A stretch of DNA of 9,923 nt from Elusimicrobia bacterium CG08_land_8_20_14_0_20_44_26 (GCA_002779055.1 PEXM01000032.1:1-9923), one strand, 5' to 3'; shown: positions 1 through 5,626, counted from the stretch's first letter. Translations and numbers: made by a program. The notes: generated from the sequence alone by a model not told the origin.

Positions 1-23
1 TGAAGAAATTCGGAGTAGAAATA

Positions 24-125
24 GTGAAGAGTGATGAGTGAAGAGAAAAAAGTAAAAAAGTAAAAAGAAATAATGCTGCCTGTGGGGCAGAGATACGGAG
101 AGAGAAAAAAGTAATAAAGTAAAAA
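24..125. repeat. Purine-rich leader with a 25-bp direct repeat
   Basis: Two 25-nt copies at 42-66 and 101-125 differ at one base (A56 versus T115). Each reads AGAG, an A-run, GTA, an A-run, GTAAAAA. A small hairpin, CTGCC (76-80) with GGCAG (86-90), lies between them. Further upstream, around 24-46, GTGAAGAG/GAGTGAAGAG is also repeated. The second copy ends right at the first gene's ATG, so that gene has no normal Shine-Dalgarno sequence close by. This is probably low-complexity intergenic sequence that has been duplicated. No function is evident. Confidence 0.6.
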
Positions 126-995
126 ATGACAACATTTATTTATTATTTTTCAGGGACGGGAAATTCTCTTATCGTTGCATCTGACATAGCGCGCGAATTG
201 GGAGACGCTGAGATTTTTGCGATTAAAAGATATACCGCTTCGGAAATAGACGTTTCGGCGGACAGAATCGGTATTGTTTTTCCCGTTTATGTGTGGGGTT
301 TGCCTCTTATCGTAAGGGACTTTGTAAAAAGAATAAAGACGGCAGACGAAAAATATATTTTTGCCGTCGCCACCTGTGGCGGTTCAGCGGGCGCGGCTTT
401 GAAGCAAGCAGATAAAATTCTCAAAAAAAACGGTCTCGGCCTTTCCGCGGGCTTTGTTATAAAGATGCCCGGTAATTACATTCCTTTGTACGGTGCGATT
501 CCTTTTGAAAAACAGCAGAAATTGTTTGAAGCCGAAAAAACGCGGGCAAGTGAAATAGCGGGAATAGTCAGAGCCTGGAAAATATCCGATGTCCAGACGT
601 CAAATATATTCGTTAATGCGGTGCTGTCGGGAATTCTTTATAAAATAGTATCAAAGAAAATTCCCTCCTCAGGCAAAAATTTCACGGTGGACACCGACTG
701 CAATAGCTGCGGTTTGTGCGCGAAAATTTGTCCTGTCGGCAACATAGAACTCAAATCGGGGAAACCCCCACTGTCCTTCGGACATCTCCCCCTTAAAAAG
801 GGGGAGATTGAGAGGGGGTCCTTCGGACATCTCCCCCCTGTAAAGGGGAAGACCAAACCCGTATGGAAAGACCACTGCCAGCTTTGTCTTGCGTGCCTTG
901 AATGGTGTCCCGAAGAGGCGATACAATACGGTTCAAAAACCGCAGGAAGGAAAAGGTATCATCATCCTGACATAAAAGCCGAAGACCTGATTTAA
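126..995 (+). CDS. EFR1-type ferredoxin-flavodoxin fusion (Fe-S flavodoxin) carrying an in-frame repeat insert
   Basis: A 289-residue electron-transfer protein, probably cytoplasmic. Residues 1-165 form a flavodoxin-like domain starting with the FMN phosphate-binding loop FSGTGNS (8-14); VYVWGLP (near 55-61) and CGGSAG (near 84-89) fit the other FMN loops. The C-terminal part is a two-cluster ferredoxin: C192, C195, C198 and C202-P, then C251, C254, C257 and C261-P, giving eight ligands for two [4Fe-4S] clusters. The architecture matches the EFR1 family of anaerobes, whose physiological partners are mostly unknown. Between the two Cys motifs lie 31 extra residues (about 214-244), encoded by a palindromic repeat. 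Without them the protein would be about 258 residues, near the family's usual size as I recall it, and would read ...SGKPVWKDHC.... No Shine-Dalgarno is visible before ATG126. The family call is solid; whether the insert disturbs cluster function is unknown. Confidence 0.92.
   Translation: MTTFIYYFSGTGNSLIVASDIARELGDAEIFAIKRYTASEIDVSADRIGIVFPVYVWGLPLIVRDFVKRIKTADEKYIFAVATCGGSAGAALKQADKILKKNGLGLSAGFVIKMPGNYIPLYGAIPFEKQQKLFEAEKTRASEIAGIVRAWKISDVQTSNIFVNAVLSGILYKIVSKKIPSSGKNFTVDTDCNSCGLCAKICPVGNIELKSGKPPLSFGHLPLKKGEIERGSFGHLPPVKGKTKPVWKDHCQLCLACLEWCPEEAIQYGSKTAGRKRYHHPDIKAEDLI
762..854. repeat. 93-bp palindromic repeat inserted in frame in the EFR1 gene
   Basis: The hexamer AAACCC occurs at 762-767 and again at 855-860, exactly 93 bp (31 codons) apart. 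Removing one unit joins the codons for SGK directly to PVWK and restores the spacing expected between the two ferredoxin motifs. Inside are two exact 20-nt copies at 773-792 and 818-837, each starting with the mini-hairpin GTCC-TTC-GGAC and running into CATCTCCCCC. There is also an 11-bp stem (784-794 with 798-808, loop AAA) and a looser CCCCC/GGGG pairing near 833-848. No stop codon arises in this frame. The element resembles the intergenic repeats at 1002-1050 and 1118-1182. I infer insertion of a mobile palindromic element with a 6-bp target duplication, comparable in principle to Rickettsia palindromic elements. Confidence 0.8.
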
Positions 996-1001
996 TAAAA
1001 C

Positions 1002-1050
1002 AAATCCCCCTTCTCATCCCCCTTTTGTAAAGGGGGACAGAGGATGATTT
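1002..1050. repeat. Inverted-repeat element with CCCCCTTT/AAAGGGGG hairpin
   Basis: The ends AAATC (1002-1006) and GATTT (1046-1050) are inverted. The core is a 9-bp stem, TCCCCCTTT (1017-1025) with AAAGGGGGA (1029-1037), and a 3-nt loop. It starts 7 bp after the EFR1 stop codon. The core is the same C-run/A/G-run palindrome as in the coding insert at 784-808. It could act as an mRNA 3' end stabiliser, but no T-run follows, so it is not a standard intrinsic terminator. Confidence 0.7.
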
Positions 1051-1117
1051 GTAACGGAACAAAAATGCTGTTAAATCAATTTATTTTTTTGTAGAATACA
1101 AATTAGAAAATTTGCAA

Positions 1118-1182
1118 AATCTCCCCTGACCCCTCCCGCCACGGCGGATGAAACACTTTCTCAAAGAGGGGAATGGGAGATT
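1118..1182. repeat. 65-bp imperfect inverted-repeat element with a nested CCGCC palindrome
   Basis: The ends AATCTCCC (1118-1125) and GGGAGATT (1175-1182) are perfect 8-bp inverted repeats. Inside them CCCCTC (1130-1135) pairs with GAGGGG (1166-1171). The centre holds a second palindrome, CCGCC-AC-GGCGG (1136-1147), followed by ATGAAACAC. That stretch matches, in the opposite orientation, the repeat at 8080-8107. The layout suggests one small repeat nested in another. The element encodes no protein; it belongs with the C-run/G-run elements at 762-854 and 1002-1050. Confidence 0.65.
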
Positions 1183-1231
1183 ATGGATGATGTCAATACA
1201 ATTTTGACATTACTGAAAAACGGGAGGGTGT

Positions 1232-1972
1232 ATGAGGACTGCAAATCCGGCGTTAAACGCCAAAACTTTTGAAAGTGTAAGGTCAACGCCGTATGACGGC
1301 GTTATGACGATTCAGGGCACCGTCAATAAGACGGGAATAATGCTTCTTCTTTTAATCGCGTCGGCTTCATGGACGTGGAAATCGTATTATTCGCTCGGAG
1401 CAAAGGCGGTTATCCCCTGGATGACACTTGGAATATTCGCGGGTTTTATCATTGCTCTCGCAACCATTTTCTATAAGAAAGCCGCTCCTTTCACCGCGCC
1501 GGTTTACGCTCTCGCGGAAGGTCTTGTTTTAGGCGGTCTTTCAGCGGTCCTTGAAGGGAGATTCCCGGGCATCGTGATTCAGGCGGTGGGTCTCACTTTC
1601 GGCACGCTGCTCTTTCTTCTGATGGCTTATAAGTCGGGCGCGATACAGGCGACGGAAAATTTTAAACTCGGCGTCGTTGCTGCAACGGGCGGAATTGCGG
1701 TCGTTTATTTTATAACGATGATTCTCAGATTTTTCGGCGTCAATGTCCCGTACATCCATTCCAGCGGAATTGTCGGAATAGGTTTCAGTCTTTTTGTGGT
1801 GATTGTCGCGGCGTTGAACCTTGTTCTTGATTTTGATTTTATAGAGAGTGCCGCTGAGGCGGGAGCGCCGAAATATATGGAGTGGTATGCCGCATTCGGA
1901 CTGATGGTGACTCTCATCTGGCTTTATATAGAAATTCTGAGGCTTCTCACCAAAATGAGGGAAAGGCGGTAA
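1232..1972 (+). CDS. Bax inhibitor-1/YccA-like integral membrane protein
   Basis: A 246-residue polytopic protein resembling the prokaryotic Bax-inhibitor-1-like family (BaxI_1/YccA type, TMBIM relatives). Seven hydrophobic segments can be drawn at about 34-48, 60-80, 92-108, 113-132, 145-166, 179-199 and 216-238. Family-like features are the N-terminal NPAL (5-8), the small-residue helix APVYALAEGLVLGG (89-102) and the acidic LVLDFDFIE (197-205), in the region where related proteins carry the di-aspartyl pH sensor of a calcium-leak channel. The length is normal. ATG1232 is preceded by GGGAGG at 1222-1227 with a slightly short spacing, and the N-terminus matches the family, so the start is well supported. 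Its physiological role in bacteria is not well defined. The next gene follows after 8 bp, which suggests co-transcription. Confidence 0.88.
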   Translation: MRTANPALNAKTFESVRSTPYDGVMTIQGTVNKTGIMLLLLIASASWTWKSYYSLGAKAVIPWMTLGIFAGFIIALATIFYKKAAPFTAPVYALAEGLVLGGLSAVLEGRFPGIVIQAVGLTFGTLLFLLMAYKSGAIQATENFKLGVVAATGGIAVVYFITMILRFFGVNVPYIHSSGIVGIGFSLFVVIVAALNLVLDFDFIESAAEAGAPKYMEWYAAFGLMVTLIWLYIEILRLLTKMRERR

Positions 1973-1980
1973 TCTTGAAA

Positions 1981-3330
1981 ATGAAAGCCAATACCCCGAA
2001 GGGCAGTGGTAAAGGGACAGACCCCATCTACGATTTCGTCCGTAATAAAGACAGTCCCAGGAAGAGAATTTTTTACATTCTCGTATGTTCCCTCTTAATT
2101 TTATGTATCGCGGCGGCTGTGCTTTCTATAATCCTTCACGGGAAAGAAAAATTTATACTCGGAGCGGATACGGGATACGAATATTTTATGACGAATAACG
2201 GTTTGAAATGGAGCCGGGACGGCGCGGAAAGCGCTGTTTTGAGAATTCTCAAAAAAAGCGGAATAAATACTGTAAGAATCGGCGTTTGCGTTCAGGATGA
2301 CGACATCGGCGGCAGGAATTACGCTTCGCAAGTCGCTTTAAGGGCGAAAGAAAACTCTCTGGATGCGTGCTTTGTTTTTTTCCTGAGCGATGAAGAAACT
2401 TCTATTAATAATCAGAAATCACCTCTCATCTGGGATTCGCTTCCCGTCGCAGAGAAAGCAGACGCGGTAAAAGAATATTCGGAGGCAACCGTCAGATATT
2501 TTAAGACCCTCGGTATAAAAACGCATCTTTTTGAAATCGGGAATGAAATTGACTTCGGTATTTGCGGCGTTTTTGCGGGGCATGAAGCTCCGCAAAACGA
2601 TACGCAGTGGCTATCGGAAAATATCTGGGTTTCGGAGGCAAAGATATTAAAAGCGTGTCAGGAAGGTATTTTGAAGGCGGATGCGAAAGCCGAGTTTGTG
2701 ATTCATCTCGCTTCGTGGACGATGACAGAACGGTGCGCCGCATTCATAAAAACGATTTTAGAAAACGGGGTCAGAGTTGATTATACGGGGCTCACTTATT
2801 TTCCGTCATCATCCGGCGTCTCGGATGGGGTTCTCGCGACTTTTGAAGAAAGAGCGAATAATTTATCGGTGTCATCAGGCAAACCCGTCATTATTTCAGA
2901 GACGGCTTATCCCTGCAAAGATTCATTTCCGGGCATATACCACGAATGGAAGAGCGCTCTTTTAAATTATCCTTTGACCGAGAATGGACAGAGGAATTTT
3001 CTTTCAGACCTTTTGAATTTTTGTTATAGACATAAAAATATCAAAGGAGTTTTTTATAAAAATCCGGAGTGGTATAACGGCGAGTGGTGGGCGTTTGCGC
3101 TCTTTTCGGAAGACGGTTCCGCAAGGGAATCAGTTGACGCTTTCAGTATTTTTAAAGATCCCGAATTGGCCGCCATTGATTATGCGGAAAAGGCCTTGAA
3201 TGAGACAGAATCAAATAGAATTTCAAAACAACTTCTTCAGGAAGCCAAAAACGAATTGCGCGAAGGAAATATTGAGAAAGCGAAATTTCTCGCCCGCTCA
3301 GCAGAAGCAGAAGCCGAAGCCCGCAAGTAA
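1981..3330 (+). CDS. Membrane-anchored glycoside hydrolase, GH53-like (clan GH-A TIM barrel)
   Basis: A 449-residue protein from ATG1981, with GAAAGGCGG (1961-1969) as ribosome site; TTG1975 is an alternative start. Residues 1-30 are polar and basic and a single hydrophobic helix spans about 31-52, so this is an N-in, type II anchored enzyme with its domain outside the cytoplasm. The domain (59-395) begins LGADTGYEYF and continues with INTVRIGV on strand 2. The likely acid/base is E189 in EIGNEI and the likely nucleophile E307 in IISETAYP. Both contexts resemble GH53 endo-beta-1,4-galactanases. The substrate could be a galactan or another beta-linked polysaccharide; the family call is from motif memory only. 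The C-terminal 45 residues are charged and helical (EAKNELREGNIEKAKFLARS), like a short helical-repeat or coiled-coil tail. The gene follows the Bax-inhibitor-like gene by 8 bp, but no functional link is obvious. Confidence 0.75.
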   Translation: MKANTPKGSGKGTDPIYDFVRNKDSPRKRIFYILVCSLLILCIAAAVLSIILHGKEKFILGADTGYEYFMTNNGLKWSRDGAESAVLRILKKSGINTVRIGVCVQDDDIGGRNYASQVALRAKENSLDACFVFFLSDEETSINNQKSPLIWDSLPVAEKADAVKEYSEATVRYFKTLGIKTHLFEIGNEIDFGICGVFAGHEAPQNDTQWLSENIWVSEAKILKACQEGILKADAKAEFVIHLASWTMTERCAAFIKTILENGVRVDYTGLTYFPSSSGVSDGVLATFEERANNLSVSSGKPVIISETAYPCKDSFPGIYHEWKSALLNYPLTENGQRNFLSDLLNFCYRHKNIKGVFYKNPEWYNGEWWAFALFSEDGSARESVDAFSIFKDPELAAIDYAEKALNETESNRISKQLLQEAKNELREGNIEKAKFLARSAEAEAEARK

Positions 3331-3354
3331 GGGGACGGTTCTGAAATTTTGATA
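3329..3354 (+). repeat. GGGGAC-type short repeat, copy a
   Basis: Directly at the stop codon of the GH53-like gene, the + strand reads AAGGGGACGGTTCTGAAATT followed by TTGATA. The minus strand carries related strings at 5755-5783 (AAGGGGACGTCCTACATTTT) and 6711-6739 (AAGGGGTCAGGTCTTGAAAC). I recall similar strings near Y1/REP-associated transposase genes in some genomes. No such transposase is in this window. Confidence 0.45.
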
Positions 3355-3564
3355 TCAAGGATTTACGGAACTTGTAGCGGGCGATGTGGAGCCCCGCCGA
3401 CTGAAGTCGGCGGCTCCTCCACATTCTGCGGCTGGCGACACCCGCCGCAGAATATCCGCCTGAGGCGGATACCCGCTTCGTCCGCCTATGGCGGATTGGG
3501 GGCGTTTCGCGAAGGCGGGTAAATCGCCAATGTCAGCTCACGCTGACCGCTACTGAAATTTTGA
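3341..3564 (+). repeat. 12-bp direct repeats CTGAAATTTTGA flanking the hairpin block
   Basis: CTGAAATTTTGA occurs at 3341-3352 and again at 3553-3564, with the GC-rich hairpin block between them. The second copy overlaps the outer stem by one base and runs into the TTGACA -35 box of gpsA. The copies could be a target duplication, a product of recombination between short repeats, or ends of one composite element. Confidence 0.6.
3374..3553. repeat. GC-rich multi-hairpin intergenic block closed by a terminal stem
   Basis: A 180-bp block much richer in G+C than its surroundings. GTAGCGG (3374-3380) pairs with CCGCTAC (3547-3553), and GCGAT (3381-3385) with ATCGC (3523-3527). Enclosed in order are: a long hairpin 3384-3424 (GCCGACT-GA-AGTCGGC top and TGTGG/CCACA base, with small bulges); a 10-bp stem, ATTCTGCGGC (3423-3432) with GCCGCAGAAT (3444-3453); TATCCGCC-TGA-GGCGGATA (3453-3471); and TACCCGCTTCG (3470-3480) with CGAAGGCGGGTA (3510-3521, one extra G) around TCCGCC-TAT-GGCGGA (3481-3495). 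GTCAGC-TCAC-GCTGAC (3532-3547) bulges from the 3' side and competes for one base of the outer stem. It could be a mosaic of short palindromic repeats or a structured RNA. No coding signal was seen. Confidence 0.7.
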
Positions 3565-3589
3565 CAGTTTACAAAAATTAAAGTAAAAT
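3561..3589 (+). promoter_or_regulatory. gpsA promoter, TTGACA-N17-TAAAAT, apparently leaderless
   Basis: A perfect -35 box TTGACA (3561-3566) and -10 box TAAAAT (3584-3589) are separated by the ideal 17 bp. Transcription should start about 7 bases further on, at 3596-3598, that is at or within two bases of the gpsA ATG (3598). No Shine-Dalgarno lies before that ATG, which fits a leaderless mRNA. Confidence 0.7.
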
Positions 3590-3597
3590 ATTAAGTA

Positions 3598-4590
3598 ATG
3601 TTTGAAAATATCATTATTCTTGGAGGCGGATGCTGGGGCGCTACAATTGCGGAAATTCTTGCGGAAAACTCAACCGTGACTCTTTGGGAATACAGCTTAA
3701 AGAAATACAATTATTTGAAAAAAAACTTTCACCCGCAGAATTTTCCGTATGTCAATTTGAGAAAAGTAAAGATTAAAAATGTCATTAAAATCGCATCCGG
3801 GACGAATTTGGTCGTTGTTGCCACACCCGCACAGAACGTCAGAGCGACTCTCGTAATGGTTTCAAGCGAGGTAAAAAAATATTCCGTTCCCGTTTTAATA
3901 TTGAGCAAAGGCGTTGAAATAACAACGATGAAGAGTATGGATATGGTTTGCGAGGATGTGCTCGGAAGAAAGCATCCTATCGCGGTTTGCTCCGGCCCTT
4001 CGCATGCGGAAGAACTATGCAGGAGGCGTCTCACAAGCGTTGTAATCGCTTCAAAAAATGCAACCCTCGCAAAAAAACTCGTGGAAATTTTCAAAAGACC
4101 TTATCTGAGACCGTATATGCAGACAGATATAAGAGGTGTTGCGCTCGGCGGAGCTCTCAAAAACGTAATCGCCATTGCCGCCGGAATTTGCGACGGTCTG
4201 GGCCTTGGCATAAACGCTAAAGCGGCGCTTTTGACAAGGGGCCTTGCCGAAATGGTCAGAGTGGGTGTTTCTATGGGCGGCGAACTGCGGACATTCAGCG
4301 GTTTGTCGGGCGTGGGCGATTTGATGGTGACGAGTTTCTCGCAATACAGCAGGAACAGGAATCTCGGCGAGGCGTTGGGAAAAGGGCTGACGCTTGATGC
4401 CGCGAAAAAGAAAATAAAGACAACGGCAGAGGGCGCCGAAACGGCGAAAGCTCTTTATAAATTAACGCGCTCGAGCAAAATACCGGCGCCGATTACGGAA
4501 GAGGTTTACAGAATTCTTTATAAGAAGCGCCCGCCCGCCACGGCGATTGAGAAACTTATGCAAAGACCCGTGAAAAGCGAAGAAGAATGA
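3598..4590 (+). CDS. gpsA: Glycerol-3-phosphate dehydrogenase [NAD(P)+]
   Basis: A 330-residue cytoplasmic enzyme that reduces dihydroxyacetone phosphate to sn-glycerol 3-phosphate, the head-group precursor of bacterial phospholipids. The N-terminal Rossmann domain starts with the dinucleotide loop GGGCWG (9-14). VVVATPAQNV (72-81), LSKGVE (102-107) and the family motif GPSHAEEL (133-140) follow. K188 in GGALKN is the expected catalytic lysine, and the helical C-terminal domain contains INAKAALLTRGLAEM and FSGLSGVGDL. The length is typical. ATG3598 puts the nucleotide-binding loop in the usual place even though no Shine-Dalgarno precedes it; the promoter position explains this if the mRNA is leaderless. 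The preceding intergenic block separates it from the glycosidase gene, so it begins its own unit. The downstream HU-type gene follows after 42 bp and has its own strong ribosome site. Confidence 0.96.
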   Translation: MFENIIILGGGCWGATIAEILAENSTVTLWEYSLKKYNYLKKNFHPQNFPYVNLRKVKIKNVIKIASGTNLVVVATPAQNVRATLVMVSSEVKKYSVPVLILSKGVEITTMKSMDMVCEDVLGRKHPIAVCSGPSHAEELCRRRLTSVVIASKNATLAKKLVEIFKRPYLRPYMQTDIRGVALGGALKNVIAIAAGICDGLGLGINAKAALLTRGLAEMVRVGVSMGGELRTFSGLSGVGDLMVTSFSQYSRNRNLGEALGKGLTLDAAKKKIKTTAEGAETAKALYKLTRSSKIPAPITEEVYRILYKKRPPATAIEKLMQRPVKSEEE

Positions 4591-4632
4591 CTTTTTCAAA
4601 AAAAATATGAAAACGGGAAGGAGGACAGAGTT

Positions 4633-4908
4633 ATGAATAAGATTGACCTTATTGAGGCGGTGAGCGCCGTCACATGCGCAAAAACCGAAGCGAAAGACGC
4701 TGTAAATAAAGTTTTTGAGGAAATTGTAAATGCTTTAAGAAGAAAGGAAAAGGTGGTTATCCAGAATTTCGGCTCTCTTCACGTGAGATTGAAAAAGCCG
4801 TATGAGGCGAGAAATCCGAAAACGGGGAAAAAGGTTTACGTACCTCCTCATTATGTTGTAAAATTTACAGTATCGCCTATGGTGTTTAGTACGGAGGAAA
4901 ACGAATGA
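4633..4908 (+). CDS. HU/IHF family DNA-bending protein
   Basis: A 91-residue nucleoid protein of the HU/IHF family that binds and bends DNA as a dimer. Residues 1-40 form the two-helix dimerisation body (MNKIDLIEAV...VFEEIVNALRRKEKVVI). IQNFGSLHVRLKKPYEARNPKTGKKV (43-68) is the beta-arm signature with the conserved RNP and its intercalating proline (ARNPKTG). The chain ends shortly after the arm with VVKFTVSP. The length is normal. ATG4633 has a strong GGAAGGAGGA ribosome site ending at 4624. HU and IHF subunits cannot be separated safely by eye. Its stop overlaps the next start (ATGA), and a MerR-like gene follows, so it sits in a small DNA-binding operon. In some Deltaproteobacteria, as I recall, ihfA lies beside a MerR-like gene and tRNA-Pro. 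Confidence 0.95.
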   Translation: MNKIDLIEAVSAVTCAKTEAKDAVNKVFEEIVNALRRKEKVVIQNFGSLHVRLKKPYEARNPKTGKKVYVPPHYVVKFTVSPMVFSTEENE

Positions 4909-5150
4909 CCTGTAAAAAACAATTTCCCACACCGTGCGTGTACCGAAAGTATAATGGACTGGTCTGTATATTAGAAAATGAGGCGAGAGATATCACTGCG
5001 CAGGACTGTATGGATTGTCCTCTCTCCCTTGAAGAAAGAATGAATGAAAAAAGAATATCGGACAGACGTAAGATTATAAAAGACAGGAGATTTGAGGGTG
5101 CGCGAAAGCCCGACAGAAGAAAAACCGAGCGCAGAAAGAAGGGTTTATAA
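4905..5150 (+). CDS. Small Cys-containing protein with a basic DRR-repeat tail, function unknown
   Basis: An 81-residue protein I do not recognise. The N-terminal half has five cysteines, C3, C11, C21, C35 and C38, the last two as CMDCP, which would allow binding of one zinc or an Fe-S cluster. The C-terminal third is very basic and carries four spaced acidic-Arg-Arg triplets: D53-RR, D60-RR, D70-RR and E75-RR. This tail looks fit for nucleic acid or anionic surface binding; similar RR strings also precede PilZ domains, but no PilZ domain follows. There is no signal peptide or membrane segment. ATG4905 overlaps the HU stop (ATGA) with GGAGGA at 4893-4898, so translational coupling with the HU gene is very likely, and the MerR-like gene begins 13 bp after its stop. 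A regulatory or RNA/DNA-associated role is inferred only from this context. Confidence 0.75.
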   Translation: MTCKKQFPTPCVYRKYNGLVCILENEARDITAQDCMDCPLSLEERMNEKRISDRRKIIKDRRFEGARKPDRRKTERRKKGL

Positions 5151-5163
5151 ATACGGAGTAAAA

Positions 5164-5514
5164 ATGCATATACCTGGTAAAAAATTTTTCACAATTAAGG
5201 AAGCGAGCGAAATGACGAAAGTTGCCTCTCATGTTTTGCGTTACTGGGAAAAAGAATTCCAGATTCTGAAACCAATCAGACGGGAGAGCGGTCAGAGGCG
5301 ATACACCACGGCACACCTTCACACGATTGAGGATATAAAGGACCTTCTTTACAATAAACAATTTACGATTGCCGGAGCGAAGAAAGAGATAATAAAAAAC
5401 AAATCAAGAAGCAGACAGCAGGACCTTCCTCTCGAGCAGAATCCTGCCGCGATAGAAATGCTGGGAAAAATCAAGAAAGACCTGAAAGATATATTCAAGT
5501 TGCTTGCCAAATAG
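5164..5514 (+). CDS. MerR-family-like transcriptional regulator (N-terminal winged HTH)
   Basis: A 116-residue DNA-binding protein. Residues about 8-75 form a MerR-type winged helix-turn-helix: FFTIKEASEMTKVASHVLRYWEKEF with the family's LRYWE, then the wing RRESGQRRYTTAHLHTIEDIKDLLYNKQFTIAGAKKEI. The rest is a short, charged, partly helical tail (70s onward) ending LGKIKKDLKDIFKLLAK, suited to dimerisation by coiled coil. There is no effector domain and no metal-binding cysteine, so it is not a metal sensor of the MerR/CueR type. It belongs to the short variants often found beside ihfA. ATG5164 has GGAG at 5155-5158. The frame is open further upstream, back to 5092, but that stretch overlaps the previous gene and lacks family similarity. 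The likely role is control of a local or global gene set; the target is unknown. Confidence 0.9.
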   Translation: MHIPGKKFFTIKEASEMTKVASHVLRYWEKEFQILKPIRRESGQRRYTTAHLHTIEDIKDLLYNKQFTIAGAKKEIIKNKSRSRQQDLPLEQNPAAIEMLGKIKKDLKDIFKLLAK

Positions 5515-5538
5515 CGTGCATAAAATCGCAAAAAGAAC

Positions 5539-5544
5539 TATAAT
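5539..5544 (+). promoter_or_regulatory. -10 box TATAAT of the tRNA-Pro gene
   Basis: A perfect TATAAT ends 8 bp before the mature tRNA 5' end, so transcription would start around 5551 and leave only a 1-2 nt leader for RNase P. No convincing -35 box lies 17 bp upstream (GTGCAT at 5516-5521 is poor). The promoter lies just after the MerR-like stop codon. Confidence 0.5.
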
Positions 5545-5552
5545 TGAGCAAT

Positions 5553-5626
5553 CGGGGTGTGGCCCAGCTGGCTAGGGCGCTTGGTTCGGGACCAAGAGGT
5601 CGGCGGTTCGAATCCGCCCACCCCGA
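5553..5626 (+). tRNA. tRNA-Pro (anticodon CGG)
   Basis: A complete 74-nt cloverleaf. The acceptor stem CGGGGTG/CACCCCG (5553-5559, 5619-5625) is perfect, with the C1-G72 pair typical of bacterial tRNA-Pro and discriminator A5626. The D stem is GCCC/GGGC (5562-5565, 5575-5578). The anticodon stem CTTGG/CCAAG encloses the loop TTCGGGA, so the anticodon CGG is at 5587-5589 and reads codon CCG. The T arm is GGCGG-TTCGAAT-CCGCC (5602-5618). CCA is not encoded, so it must be added by tRNA nucleotidyltransferase. No T-rich terminator is visible after it. Confidence 0.98.

Noticed and set aside
773..837. Two identical 20-nt repeats that might be a CRISPR start
   Set aside because: Only two copies with a 25-nt palindromic spacer, inside a good reading frame and with no cas genes. 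A palindromic repeat element explains them better.
1017..1037. Intrinsic terminator after the EFR1 gene
   Set aside because: The hairpin is strong but followed by ACAGAGGATG, not a T-run, so it is listed as a repeat.
1197..1202. TACAAT as -10 of the Bax-inhibitor-like gene
   Set aside because: No acceptable -35 lies 15-19 bp upstream; TGGGAG at 1174-1179 matches poorly.
1882..1980. Longer GH53-like start inside the Bax-inhibitor-like gene
   Set aside because: It would overlap the upstream gene by about 90 bp with no ribosome site, and a normal start with GAAAGGCGG lies at 1981.
3729..4094. Minus-strand open frame of 121 codons within gpsA
   Set aside because: gpsA on the + strand has every family motif; the antisense frame has none.
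4591..4616. Terminator after gpsA
   Set aside because: TTTTT followed by an A-run gives only an A/T pairing with almost no loop and no G+C stem.
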